Positions 1 to 7,009 of a DNA stretch of 25,514 nucleotides are shown piece after piece. Position 1 is the stretch's first letter. Each line of letters begins with the position of its first letter. Origin of the DNA: an uncultured Eubacteriales bacterium (GTDB taxonomy: Bacteria; Bacillota; Clostridia; Oscillospirales; Oscillospiraceae); the NCBI GenBank assembly GCA_900549545.1, contig URPA01000024.1:1-25514 (forward strand), in the 5' to 3' direction. The translations under genes and the position numbers were made by a program. The notes below the pieces were generated by a model. It did not search any database. It was given only the letters and a program-made list of their open reading frames with translations, and had not been told where the DNA came from.

Positions 1-22
1 TCAGCGGGAAACAGAGCGGTAT

Positions 23-38
23 GAGCCTGTTCTGACGA
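23..38 (+). repeat. 16-bp sequence shared with the right end of the window
   Basis: The 16 bases GAGCCTGTTCTGACGA occur here and again, reverse-complemented, at 25186-25201 just upstream of the TraX-family gene. The flanks on both sides are also partly alike, which points to an old dispersed repeat rather than chance. I see no gene in 1-98 and cannot say what lies beyond the left edge. Confidence 0.5.
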
Positions 39-98
39 GACTGAGGGATTGTAAACGTGCGATATTTGAGCAATGAAGCTACTCGCAACACTGGTAAC

Positions 99-150
99 GA
101 CCTCTCAGTCAGCTTCGCTGACAGCTCCCCTTACGCAGGGGAGCCTTGGT
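99..150 (+). repeat. Dispersed two-hairpin repeat, copy 1
   Basis: This short element is made of two adjacent hairpins. One has the stem CAGC/GCTG around a TTC loop and follows CCTCTCAGT. The other has the stem CTCCCC/GGGGAG around TTACGCA. The same layout, with varied stem sequences, recurs at 21221-21269, 21309-21365 and 25452-25514. An open frame that crosses it on the minus strand looks spurious. The rest of 1-338 holds no convincing gene, only the promoter of the SulP gene. Confidence 0.6.
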
Positions 151-290
151 GCAGTGCAAACAGTTAGACAATTTCCGATTTGTTGACATGAATATAGCAT
201 AGGACTCCTGCTGCTTCAATGTGCTTTTGTAGAAACCTCCGAAGCTATATTCCGGCAGCACTTTTCTTAAAAAGGACACAGGGCTGCGAC

Positions 291-319
291 TTTCCAAACG
301 CTGCGGGATATGCTATAAT
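291..319 (+). promoter_or_regulatory. Sigma-70-type promoter of the SulP gene
   Basis: A TTTCCA -35 box at 291-296 is separated by 17 bases from a perfect TATAAT at 314-319. The TG at 311-312 makes it an extended -10. The predicted start, near 326, leaves a very short leader holding an AGGTGA ribosome site at 328-333 before the ATG at 339. Confidence 0.7.
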
Positions 320-338
320 CACTATTTAGGTGAAATAA

Positions 339-2465
339 ATGAAATTTCTGCTCCAGACCTTCAAAGGCTATAAGAAAGAATATATTAAGAGCGACGCGGT
401 TTCCGGCCTTGTTATCGGCGCGGTGTCCATCCCCATATCCATGGGCTATGCCCAGATAGCGGGGCTGCCGGCGGTGTACGGGCTGTATGGTTCGCTGCTG
501 CCGGTGCTGCTGTTCGCGATTTTCTCAACATCGCCGCAGTTTATCTTCGGCGTGGACGCCGCGCCCGCCGCGATGATAGGCAGCATCATTTCCGGCATGG
601 GCATCGCCTACGCATCGCCCGAGGCGGTGTCCCTCGTCCCGGTGCTGACGCTGTACACGGCACTGTGGCTGCTGCTGTTTGCCGTTATCCGGGCGGGAAA
701 TGTCTTAAACCTTATCTCCATGCCCGTCATGGGCGGCTTTATAAGCGGCATCTGCTGCACGATTATCCTCATGCAGATCCCGAAGCTCATGGGCGGCAGC
801 GCCGGAACCGGGGAGCTGTTTGAGCTTGCGGAGCATCTTATCCACGCGCTTACCGGGCTGCACCCGCTGTCGCTGCTGCTGGGGTTGGGGGCGCTTGCGC
901 TGCTGCTCGTCTCCAAAAAGCTGCTGCCGCGCTTTCCGATGGCGATAGTGGTCATGGTGCTCGGAGCGGCGCTCTCGGCAATTTTCGACCTGCCGGGGAA
1001 GGGCGTTGTGTGCCTCGCGGCGGTCGAGCCGGGCCTTGGCGCGCTGCACCTGCCTGATTTATCGCTCATCGACCCTGTGACGGCGCTTCAGAGCACGCTG
1101 CCGGTGGCGCTCGTCATCATGACGGAGACGCTTCTGGCCGAGAACAACTTCGCCCTGAAAAACGACTATAAGCTCAAGGACAATCAGGAGATTTTCGGCT
1201 TTGCTGCGGCAAACCTCGCCTCGGCACTCGTCGGCTGCTGCCCGGTAAACGGCAGTGTCTCCCGCAGCTCGATGAACGAGCAGTTTGGCGGCAAAAGCCA
1301 GCTTGTGAGCGTCATCGCCGCGCTTATCATGGTGCTGGTGTTGACGCTGATGACGGGCTTCATCCGCTTCCTGCCTGTCCCGGTGCTGACGGCTATTGTT
1401 ATTTCCGCGCTGATGGGGGCACTGGAATTTCACATGGCGGCGAGGCTTTATAAGGCCGACCGCAAGGAGTTTTACATCTTCGCCGGGGCATTTCTCGGCG
1501 TGCTGGTGCTGGGGACTATCTATGGCGTGCTCATCGGTGTTGTGCTCTCCTTTGCCGATGTTATCCGCCGCGCGTCCAATCCAAAGCGGGACTTTTTGGG
1601 CGCCATCCCCGGCAAACCGGGCTTTTACCCGCTTGAGCGCATGAGCGAGGCAGAGCCGATTGACGGCATAGTTATCTACCGCTTCAGCGGCAACCTCTTC
1701 TTCGCCAACGCCGCCCGCTTTCAGGAGGACATCGAAAACAGCATAAAGCCCGGCACCAAGGCCGTTATTGTCGACGCGAGCGGCATAGTCAGCGTGGACA
1801 CGAGCGCGGCCGACAGGCTCGTGATAATAAACAGGAAGCTCCGCGAGCGGGGCATAGACTTTTACCTCACAGAGCATATCGGCCAGGTCAATGACGAGCT
1901 GCGCCGCTTCGGGGCAGAGGAGCTTATAAGCTGCGGCGCTGTGCGGCGCACGATGTATGCCGCGCTCATCCAGTGCGCCATAAGCAGCGAGCAGGCCGGA
2001 AGCCTCATCCCCGAGGGCCAGCGGGACGGCAGCGCCCTGCTGCGCCAGCTTCAGGAGTTCGAGTGGGCCTACGGGAAGGACGCCGAGAGCAAGATGGAGC
2101 AGCTTGCCGGCGAGCTCATCACCGACCTTGAGCATACCGAGCAGAGCGGCCGCGAGGGCAGGTTTGACAAGCTCCTGCACGAGTGGCGCTTCGGCGGCGA
2201 TATCGACCGGGACGAGGTGCTTATCCATCTTGAAAAGCGCCTTGGCGAGCTGTCAAAGCTGCTGGGGCTGTCGGAGGACAGAGTTTTTGAGGGGCTTGAG
2301 CATGAGCGCCGGCTTTTGACCGAGCGCGTGCGGCAGGAGCACCCGGAGCTTGCGGAGTTTTTGTCAAAGCACAAAATTGAAATTGAGGAGCATTTTAAGG
2401 ACAAGTACCCCCTCGCCGCGGCGCATATCGCGGAGCTGAGGGAAAGACATACGGAGGAGCGATAG
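339..2465 (+). CDS. SulP family anion transporter with STAS domain and C-terminal extension
   Basis: This is an inner-membrane permease of the SulP (SLC26) family, which carries sulfate, bicarbonate or other small anions. Residues 20-410 are strongly hydrophobic, with about 10-14 membrane segments. They include the conserved stretch GSVSRSSMNEQFGGKSQ at 305-321. A cytoplasmic STAS domain follows at about 441-545, with DASGIVSVDTSAAD at 479-492. After it comes a charged, probably helical tail of some 155 residues (about 550-708) that is not part of the usual SulP-STAS layout. At 708 residues the protein is longer than most bacterial members. The ATG at 339 has a close AGGTGA site and its own promoter. 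The substrate cannot be read from the sequence. The next gene, proC, seems to be a separate unit. Confidence 0.9.
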   Translation: MKFLLQTFKGYKKEYIKSDAVSGLVIGAVSIPISMGYAQIAGLPAVYGLYGSLLPVLLFAIFSTSPQFIFGVDAAPAAMIGSIISGMGIAYASPEAVSLVPVLTLYTALWLLLFAVIRAGNVLNLISMPVMGGFISGICCTIILMQIPKLMGGSAGTGELFELAEHLIHALTGLHPLSLLLGLGALALLLVSKKLLPRFPMAIVVMVLGAALSAIFDLPGKGVVCLAAVEPGLGALHLPDLSLIDPVTALQSTLPVALVIMTETLLAENNFALKNDYKLKDNQEIFGFAAANLASALVGCCPVNGSVSRSSMNEQFGGKSQLVSVIAALIMVLVLTLMTGFIRFLPVPVLTAIVISALMGALEFHMAARLYKADRKEFYIFAGAFLGVLVLGTIYGVLIGVVLSFADVIRRASNPKRDFLGAIPGKPGFYPLERMSEAEPIDGIVIYRFSGNLFFANAARFQEDIENSIKPGTKAVIVDASGIVSVDTSAADRLVIINRKLRERGIDFYLTEHIGQVNDELRRFGAEELISCGAVRRTMYAALIQCAISSEQAGSLIPEGQRDGSALLRQLQEFEWAYGKDAESKMEQLAGELITDLEHTEQSGREGRFDKLLHEWRFGGDIDRDEVLIHLEKRLGELSKLLGLSEDRVFEGLEHERRLLTERVRQEHPELAEFLSKHKIEIEEHFKDKYPLAAAHIAELRERHTEER

Positions 2466-2483
2466 TGTGATAAATCACACTAT
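2462..2483. repeat. Perfect 22-bp palindrome overlapping the SulP stop codon
   Basis: Arms ATAGTGTGAT and ATCACACTAT (10 bp each) surround AA. The TAG stop of the SulP gene (2463-2465) lies inside the left arm. The tail TATATAAAAA is not a good U-tract, so it would be a weak terminator at best. It could also be a 3'-end stabilising stem or a protein-binding site. Confidence 0.5.
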
Positions 2484-2498
2484 TATATAAAAATGGCG

Positions 2499-2530
2499 TG
2501 CCGCTCGCCGCTAAAGCGGCAACCGCGGCA
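2499..2530 (+). repeat. GC-rich nested hairpin in the proC leader
   Basis: An inner stem GCCGCT/AGCGGC (2507-2512 and 2515-2520) sits inside an outer stem TGCCGC/GCGGCA (2499-2504 and 2525-2530). It lies in the gap between the SulP gene and proC, upstream of a longer inverted repeat. Its role is not clear. Confidence 0.4.
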
Positions 2531-2541
2531 CATGCCGAAAA

Positions 2542-2610
2542 TCTCCATTCAGCCGCATGTGGAGTTTTTCATTTTTTACTTGTGCTGATGTTTATGCGGC
2601 AGAATGGAGA
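2542..2610 (+). promoter_or_regulatory. Inverted repeat that can hide the proC ribosome site
   Basis: Arm 1 (2542-2558) and arm 2 (2594-2610) are complementary at 16 of 17 positions. Arm 2 ends in GGAGA, the Shine-Dalgarno sequence for the proC ATG at 2616, so pairing would cover it. A smaller rival stem CTCCA/TGGAG (2543-2547 and 2560-2564) is followed by TTTTTC and ATTTTTT, which resembles a weak terminator. This may be a leader switch or a decayed mobile repeat. No known riboswitch motif is visible. Confidence 0.4.
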
Positions 2611-2615
2611 TTTAT

Positions 2616-3392
2616 ATGAAAATAGGCTTTATAGGCTTTGGCAGCATGGGGCAGGCTATTGCCCGGGGAATGATAAGCTGCGGGGGTATCCCCGGCGGGG
2701 ATATATACGCCTACGCGCGGCGCTGGGAGAAGCTTAAAAAATCGGCGGCGGAGCTGGAGGTAAACCCGGTTGAGACTCCGGCGGAGCTCATTCGCAGCAG
2801 CGAGATGATAATAATCGCCGTGACGCCGGACGCGATCGAGCCGGTGCTGAGGCCTGTTGGCGCGGAGCTTTTGGGAAAGATTGTCGTCTCCATCGCGGCG
2901 GGCTATGATTTTGAGCGCTATGAGGCGTTCCTGCCGAAGGGCGTGAACCATATAAGCACGATTCCGAATATCCCCATCTCCGTCGGTGCGGGCATTTTGG
3001 CCTGTGAGGACAGGCACTCGCTGAGCGCCGAGCAGTACGCCGCGTTTGAGGCGCTTTTTGAGAGGATTGCGCTTGTCGAGAGCGTCACTGCCGCACAGTT
3101 TTCCATCGCCGGGACGCTCGGCGGCTGCACCCCGGCCTACACCGCGATGTATGTTGAGGCGCTGGCGGACGCCGCCGTCAAGCATGGGATGCTCCGCCCC
3201 ACGGCCTACCGCATCGCCGAGCAGATGATTATCGGCACGGGAAAGCTCCTTTTGGAGAAGGGCATGCACCCGGCGGAGCTTAAAGAACAAGTTTGCTCCC
3301 CGGGCGGGAAAACGATAAAGGGCGTCGCCGCGCTGGAGGAAAACGGCTTTCGCGGCGCGGTCGTGCGCGCAATCGACGCGGCGGAGGAATGA
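2616..3392 (+). CDS. proC: Pyrroline-5-carboxylate reductase
   Basis: This enzyme catalyses the last step of proline synthesis, the NAD(P)H reduction of 1-pyrroline-5-carboxylate, in the cytoplasm. The N-terminus MKIGFIGFGSMGQAIARG carries the Rossmann dinucleotide site (GFGSMG at 7-12). The C-terminal family signature is seen around CSPGGKTIKGVAALEENGF. The protein is 258 residues, the normal length. I chose the ATG at 2616 because GGAGA lies five bases upstream and the protein then begins as the family does; the in-frame ATG at 2604 would overlap that site. The gene sits six bases ahead of an RNA methyltransferase gene, probably in the same transcript. Confidence 0.93.
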   Translation: MKIGFIGFGSMGQAIARGMISCGGIPGGDIYAYARRWEKLKKSAAELEVNPVETPAELIRSSEMIIIAVTPDAIEPVLRPVGAELLGKIVVSIAAGYDFERYEAFLPKGVNHISTIPNIPISVGAGILACEDRHSLSAEQYAAFEALFERIALVESVTAAQFSIAGTLGGCTPAYTAMYVEALADAAVKHGMLRPTAYRIAEQMIIGTGKLLLEKGMHPAELKEQVCSPGGKTIKGVAALEENGFRGAVVRAIDAAEE

Positions 3393-3398
3393 GCGCCC

Positions 3399-4211
3399 AT
3401 GCCTGAGAGAATAGAGATACGGGACTTTGACGCCCCGGAGCTGGATGTATACGCAAGACTCACGGAGAACCAGCTTGTCTGCCGCCGCAACCCCGAGGAG
3501 GGGCTGTTCATCGCGGAAAGCCCGCTTGTGATAGGCAGGGCTCTGGACGCGGGCTGTGTGCCAGTCAGCATACTTGCCGAAACCAAGCAGGCGGACGGGC
3601 GCTGGGACGAGCTTCTTGAGCGCTGCGGGGACATCCCCATGTACACCGCGCCGGAGGAGGTTTTGACGGAGCTTACGGGATTTCACCTGACGCGGGGAAT
3701 GCTCTGCGCCATGCGCCGCCCGAAGCTGCCGGATGCCGGGACGCTCTGCAAAAACGCAAGGCGCGTCGCGGTGCTTGAAAACGTGATGAACCCCACGAAC
3801 ATCGGGGCTATATTCCGCTCCGCCGCCGCGCTCGGGATGGACGCGGTGCTGCTGACCGCGCAGGGGAGCGATCCGCTTTACCGCCGGGCTATCCGCGTCA
3901 GCATGGGGACGGTTTTTCAGATATCCTGGGGGTATCTGCCCGAGGACTGGCAGAGGCTTTTGCACTCGCTTGGCTTTAAGACGGCGGCCATGGCCCTGCG
4001 GGAGGATTCAATCAGCATATCTGACCCGCGCCTTGCCGCCGAGGAGCGCCTCGCCGTCGTGCTCGGCACGGAGGGGGACGGGCTTGCGGGCGCCACCATC
4101 GCCGAGTGCGACTATACGGTGCTTATCCCCATGTCCCACGGGGTGGATTCGCTCAATGTCGCGGCAGCGAGCGCCGTGGCGTTTTACGAGCTTAGTAAGC
4201 ATTTGACTTAA
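3399..4211 (+). CDS. SpoU/TrmH family RNA 2'-O-methyltransferase
   Basis: This SPOUT-class enzyme transfers a methyl group from S-adenosylmethionine to a ribose 2'-hydroxyl in rRNA or tRNA. All three SpoU motifs are present: NPTNIGAIFR at 131-140, with the catalytic-type Asn and Arg; VLGTEGDGL at about 221-229; and IPMSHGVDSLNVAAA at about 243-257. These form the trefoil-knot cofactor site. The first 110 residues would be the substrate-binding domain found in RlmB/TsnR-like members. The length of 270 residues is normal. It follows proC by six bases, and GGAGG near the proC stop codon could serve as a distant ribosome site. The exact RNA target is not known. Confidence 0.88.
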   Translation: MPERIEIRDFDAPELDVYARLTENQLVCRRNPEEGLFIAESPLVIGRALDAGCVPVSILAETKQADGRWDELLERCGDIPMYTAPEEVLTELTGFHLTRGMLCAMRRPKLPDAGTLCKNARRVAVLENVMNPTNIGAIFRSAAALGMDAVLLTAQGSDPLYRRAIRVSMGTVFQISWGYLPEDWQRLLHSLGFKTAAMALREDSISISDPRLAAEERLAVVLGTEGDGLAGATIAECDYTVLIPMSHGVDSLNVAAASAVAFYELSKHLT

Positions 4212-4227
4212 TTAGCCAATAAACCAC

Positions 4228-4256
4228 TTGACAAATGCTCTCAGTCAAAGCACAAT
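4228..4256 (+). promoter_or_regulatory. Promoter of the transketolase unit
   Basis: A perfect TTGACA at 4228-4233 is followed, after 17 bases, by CACAAT at 4251-4256. The AT-rich gap after the methyltransferase gene contrasts with the GC-rich genes around it. A strong ribosome site, AAGGGGTGG, precedes the ATG at 4290. Confidence 0.6.
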
Positions 4257-4289
4257 AAGAAAAGAACAAGACAACTAAGGGGTGGTTAA

Positions 4290-5135
4290 ATGGAAAAATT
4301 ATCCGAAAAAGACCTGCGCCTGATGGCGGCGAAAGCGCGGCTGATGGCGGTGGACGCGGTGTATACCGCCGCCTCCGGGCATCCGGGCGGCTCACTCTCG
4401 TGCTTGGATATGCTCACGGCGCTCTATTTTAACGAGATGAACATCGACCCGAAGAACCCCAAATGGGCGGAGCGAGATCGCTTTGTGCTTTCAAAGGGAC
4501 ATTGCAGCCCGGCGCTCTACTCGGTGCTGGCGCTGCGCGGCTTTTTCCCGGTGGAGGATGTGAAGCTCTTCCGCTCCATCAAGGCGCACTATTCCGGCCA
4601 TCCTGACATGCGCCATGTGCCCGGAGTGGACATGTCCACCGGCTCTTTAGGGCAGGGCTTAAGCGTTGCCGTCGGCATGGCCATTGCCGCGAAGCTCCAG
4701 AAGCGCAAGAACCGCGTTTACGCCATCTGCGGCGACGGGGAGCTTGCCGAGGGGCAGATCTGGGAGGCCTCGATGGCCGCCGCAAAGTGGAAGCTGGATA
4801 ACCTCTGCGTGTTCGTGGATGTAAACGGCCTGCAGATTGACGGCAGAACGGCTGACGTCATGCCCACTGAGCCGCTGGACGCGAAGTTCAGCGCCTTTAA
4901 CTGGAATGTTATAAAAATAGACGGGCACGATATGACCGCCATCCTTGCCACTCTAAAGGAGGCGCACGAGTGCAAGGGCAAGCCCACCGTTATCCTCGCC
5001 GCGACGGTGAAGGGCAAGGGCGTGTCCTTTATGGAAGATCAGGCCGGCTGGCACGGGAAAGCCCCGAATGATGAGCAGTTTGCCGTCGCAAAGGCCGAGC
5101 TTGAAGCGGCAATAAAAGAATTGGAGGCGGAGTAA
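4290..5135 (+). CDS. Transketolase, N-terminal (thiamine diphosphate) subunit
   Basis: This is one half of a split transketolase, which moves two-carbon ketol units between sugar phosphates in the non-oxidative pentose phosphate pathway. The thiamine diphosphate/metal motif runs from GDG at 148-150 to Asn179. Cofactor- and substrate-site histidines are seen in GHPGGS (His31) and KGHCSPALY (His71). The length of 281 residues is usual for the N-terminal subunit in Firmicutes. The stop codon is one base ahead of the partner subunit, so the two are made together. The promoter lies at 4228-4256. Sulfoglycolytic transketolases look alike, but nothing adjacent supports that role. Confidence 0.93.
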   Translation: MEKLSEKDLRLMAAKARLMAVDAVYTAASGHPGGSLSCLDMLTALYFNEMNIDPKNPKWAERDRFVLSKGHCSPALYSVLALRGFFPVEDVKLFRSIKAHYSGHPDMRHVPGVDMSTGSLGQGLSVAVGMAIAAKLQKRKNRVYAICGDGELAEGQIWEASMAAAKWKLDNLCVFVDVNGLQIDGRTADVMPTEPLDAKFSAFNWNVIKIDGHDMTAILATLKEAHECKGKPTVILAATVKGKGVSFMEDQAGWHGKAPNDEQFAVAKAELEAAIKELEAE

Positions 5136-5136
5136 T

Positions 5137-6084
5137 ATGGCAGGGAAGATAGCAACACGAAACGCCTATGGCGAGGCTCTCGCGGAGCTGGGCGAAAAGT
5201 ACCCCGAGATAGTGGCTCTGGACGCGGACCTCTCCGGCTCCACCATGTCAAAGCTCTTTGCGGCCAAGTACCCCGACAGGTTTTTTGACTGCGGTATCGC
5301 CGAGGCGAACATGATAGGCATCGCCGCCGGTCTTGCGGCGGACGGCTTTAAGCCCTATGCCAGCACCTTTGCCATGTTCGCCACCGGCAGAGCCTATGAG
5401 CAGATAAGAAATTCCGTCGCCTATCCGGGCCTGAATGTAAAGATAGTCGGCTCGCACGGCGGGCTCTCCGTCGGTGAGGACGGGGCTACCCATCAGTGCA
5501 TTGAGGACTTTGCCCTCATGCGTGATATCCCCGGCATGTTGGTCTGCTGCCCCTGTGACGGGCATGAGATGCGCCTTGCGGTTGAGGCTCTGATAAACTA
5601 CAACGGCCCCGCGTATCTGCGCCTTGGCAGAGCCGCGGCGGATATCTTCACCGATGAGGTCGAGGGTTACAGCTTTGAGCTTGGCAAGGGCTGCACGCTC
5701 CGTGACGGCAGGGATGTCACCATCATCGCAAACGGCATCATGGTCGCGAAGGCTCTTGAGGCGGCGAAAATGCTTGAAAATGAGGGCATCAGCGCCCGCG
5801 TTATAGACATGCACACGATAAAGCCCCTTGATGAGGAGCTTGTCCTCAAGGCGGCGCAGGAGACCGGCTGCATTGTCACCACCGAGGAGCACTCCATCGT
5901 CGGCGGCCTTGGCGGCGCGGTGTGCGAGTACCTGAGCGGGGTCTGTCCCGTGCCGGTCATTCGCCACGGCGTGAACGATAAGTTCGGCAGAAGCGGCAAG
6001 GCTGCCCAGGTGCTTGAATATTATGGGCTGACAGCCGCCGCAATCGCGGAAAAAGCCAAAGCGGCGATAGCGCTCAAAAAGTGA
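5137..6084 (+). CDS. Transketolase, C-terminal (pyrimidine-binding) subunit
   Basis: This is the partner of the preceding gene and supplies the pyrimidine-binding and C-terminal domains. The catalytic glutamate that activates thiamine diphosphate is Glu56 in CGIAEANM. The stretch GSHGGLSVGEDGATHQ, common to this family and to DXS-like enzymes, follows the domain core. The length of 315 residues is normal. Its ribosome site, GGAGGCGGAG, overlaps the end of the upstream gene, so translational coupling is likely. The two chains would form an alpha2-beta2-type enzyme in the cytoplasm. Confidence 0.93.
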   Translation: MAGKIATRNAYGEALAELGEKYPEIVALDADLSGSTMSKLFAAKYPDRFFDCGIAEANMIGIAAGLAADGFKPYASTFAMFATGRAYEQIRNSVAYPGLNVKIVGSHGGLSVGEDGATHQCIEDFALMRDIPGMLVCCPCDGHEMRLAVEALINYNGPAYLRLGRAAADIFTDEVEGYSFELGKGCTLRDGRDVTIIANGIMVAKALEAAKMLENEGISARVIDMHTIKPLDEELVLKAAQETGCIVTTEEHSIVGGLGGAVCEYLSGVCPVPVIRHGVNDKFGRSGKAAQVLEYYGLTAAAIAEKAKAAIALKK

Positions 6085-6085
6085 A

Positions 6086-6964
6086 ATGATAGTTGAGATA
6101 AAAAACGATTATCTCCGCCTCGCGGTGGAGACTTTGGGCGCGGAGATGCAGAGCCTTGTCTCCGCGGATGGGACAAATTATCTCTGGACAGGCGATGCGG
6201 CCTACTGGTCAGGGCATTCGCCGGTGCTGTTCCCGTTTGTGGGGCGGCTCTATGAGCAGCGCTACCGCCTCGGCGGCAGGGAATACCCCCTGGGGCTGCA
6301 CGGCTTTGCTAAAAAATCCGAGTTTGCGGTCAAGGAGCTTCGGGCGGACAGCGCAGTGTTCTCCCTGCGCGAAAGTGAGGCAACAATGGAGCAGTTTCCA
6401 TTTGCCTTTGAATTTTGTGTGGGCTATGCTCTGCGCGGGCGGAGCGTTGAGGTGACTTTCGCGGTGGATAACCTCTCCGGAGATACTATGTTCTTCGGCC
6501 TCGGCGGGCATCCGGGCTTCAACGTGCCCTTTGAGCCGGGCACGGAGTTTGAGGATTATTACCTGCGCTTTTCCGCGCCCTGCGCGCCGGAGCTCGTGAC
6601 CTTTTCCGACTCGGTGCTCCTAAGCGGCGAAAACAGGCCGTATGCGCTTAAAGATGACCGGATTCTCTCCCTGCGGCACGAGCTTTTTGACCTTGACGCG
6701 GTGGTGCTGAAAAACACCTCCGGCGCTGTGACTATCGCCTCGGATAAGTCAAGCCGCTCCATAACGGTTTCTTATCCGCAGATGCCCTATGTCGGCTTCT
6801 GGCAGGCAAGCAAAAAGCAGGCCCCGTATCTGTGCATTGAGCCGTGGGTCTCCCTGCCCGGCAGGGAGGGTGTCGTCGAGGATTTCGAGAATATCGGCGA
6901 CCTTATCCGCCTCCCGGCCCATGGACAGTATAAAAATGTCTGGAGCATAAGCATATCTGAATAA
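6086..6964 (+). CDS. Aldose 1-epimerase family protein
   Basis: This is a galactose-mutarotase-like protein of the LacX/YphB type that interconverts alpha and beta anomers of sugars or sugar phosphates. Conserved pieces are HSPVLFPFVGRL (44-55), LHGFAKK with His72, GLGGHPGFNVPF with His142, and EPW near the end. The two histidines and the late glutamate match the usual active site. At 292 residues it has the typical size. It starts one base after the transketolase stop with no clear ribosome site of its own, so it probably depends on coupled translation. The position suggests a helper role in sugar phosphate metabolism, but its substrate is not known. Confidence 0.85.
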   Translation: MIVEIKNDYLRLAVETLGAEMQSLVSADGTNYLWTGDAAYWSGHSPVLFPFVGRLYEQRYRLGGREYPLGLHGFAKKSEFAVKELRADSAVFSLRESEATMEQFPFAFEFCVGYALRGRSVEVTFAVDNLSGDTMFFGLGGHPGFNVPFEPGTEFEDYYLRFSAPCAPELVTFSDSVLLSGENRPYALKDDRILSLRHELFDLDAVVLKNTSGAVTIASDKSSRSITVSYPQMPYVGFWQASKKQAPYLCIEPWVSLPGREGVVEDFENIGDLIRLPAHGQYKNVWSISISE

Positions 6965-6997
6965 AAAATTGAGGGTCTTCAGACCCTCAATTTTTTT
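6963..6997. terminator. Two-way rho-independent terminator
   Basis: The stem GAGGGTCT/AGACCCTC around TC extends into AAAAAATT and AATTTTTTT on its two sides, so it has a U-tract in both directions. It separates the plus-strand transketolase unit from the converging long minus-strand operon. Confidence 0.9.
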
Positions 6998-7009
6998 ATA
7001 GGATTGAAT

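Noticed and set aside
1059..2228. Long open frame on the minus strand opposite the SulP gene
   Set aside because: It is antisense to a clear SulP-STAS protein, its translation is rich in His, Arg and Ala with no family pattern, and GC-rich codon use makes such shadows common.
2462..2483. CRP/FNR binding site
   Set aside because: The half-sites TGTGA and TCACA are spaced by four bases instead of six, and the site lies at the end of a gene, not in a promoter.
2484..2615. T-box riboswitch ahead of proC
   Set aside because: AACCGCGG resembles part of the T-box bulge, but the rest of the motif does not match and there is no room for stem I.
2592..3965. 457-codon open frame on the minus strand across proC and the methyltransferase gene
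   Set aside because: It spans two well-supported plus-strand genes and their gap, and shows no recognisable domain or ribosome site.
4290..6964. Sulfoglycolytic transketolase (SqwGH-type) linked to the sulfur operon
   Set aside because: The pair looks like an ordinary split transketolase. No sulfoquinovosidase, sulfosugar isomerase or sulfoacetaldehyde reductase is near, and a strong terminator separates it from the operon.
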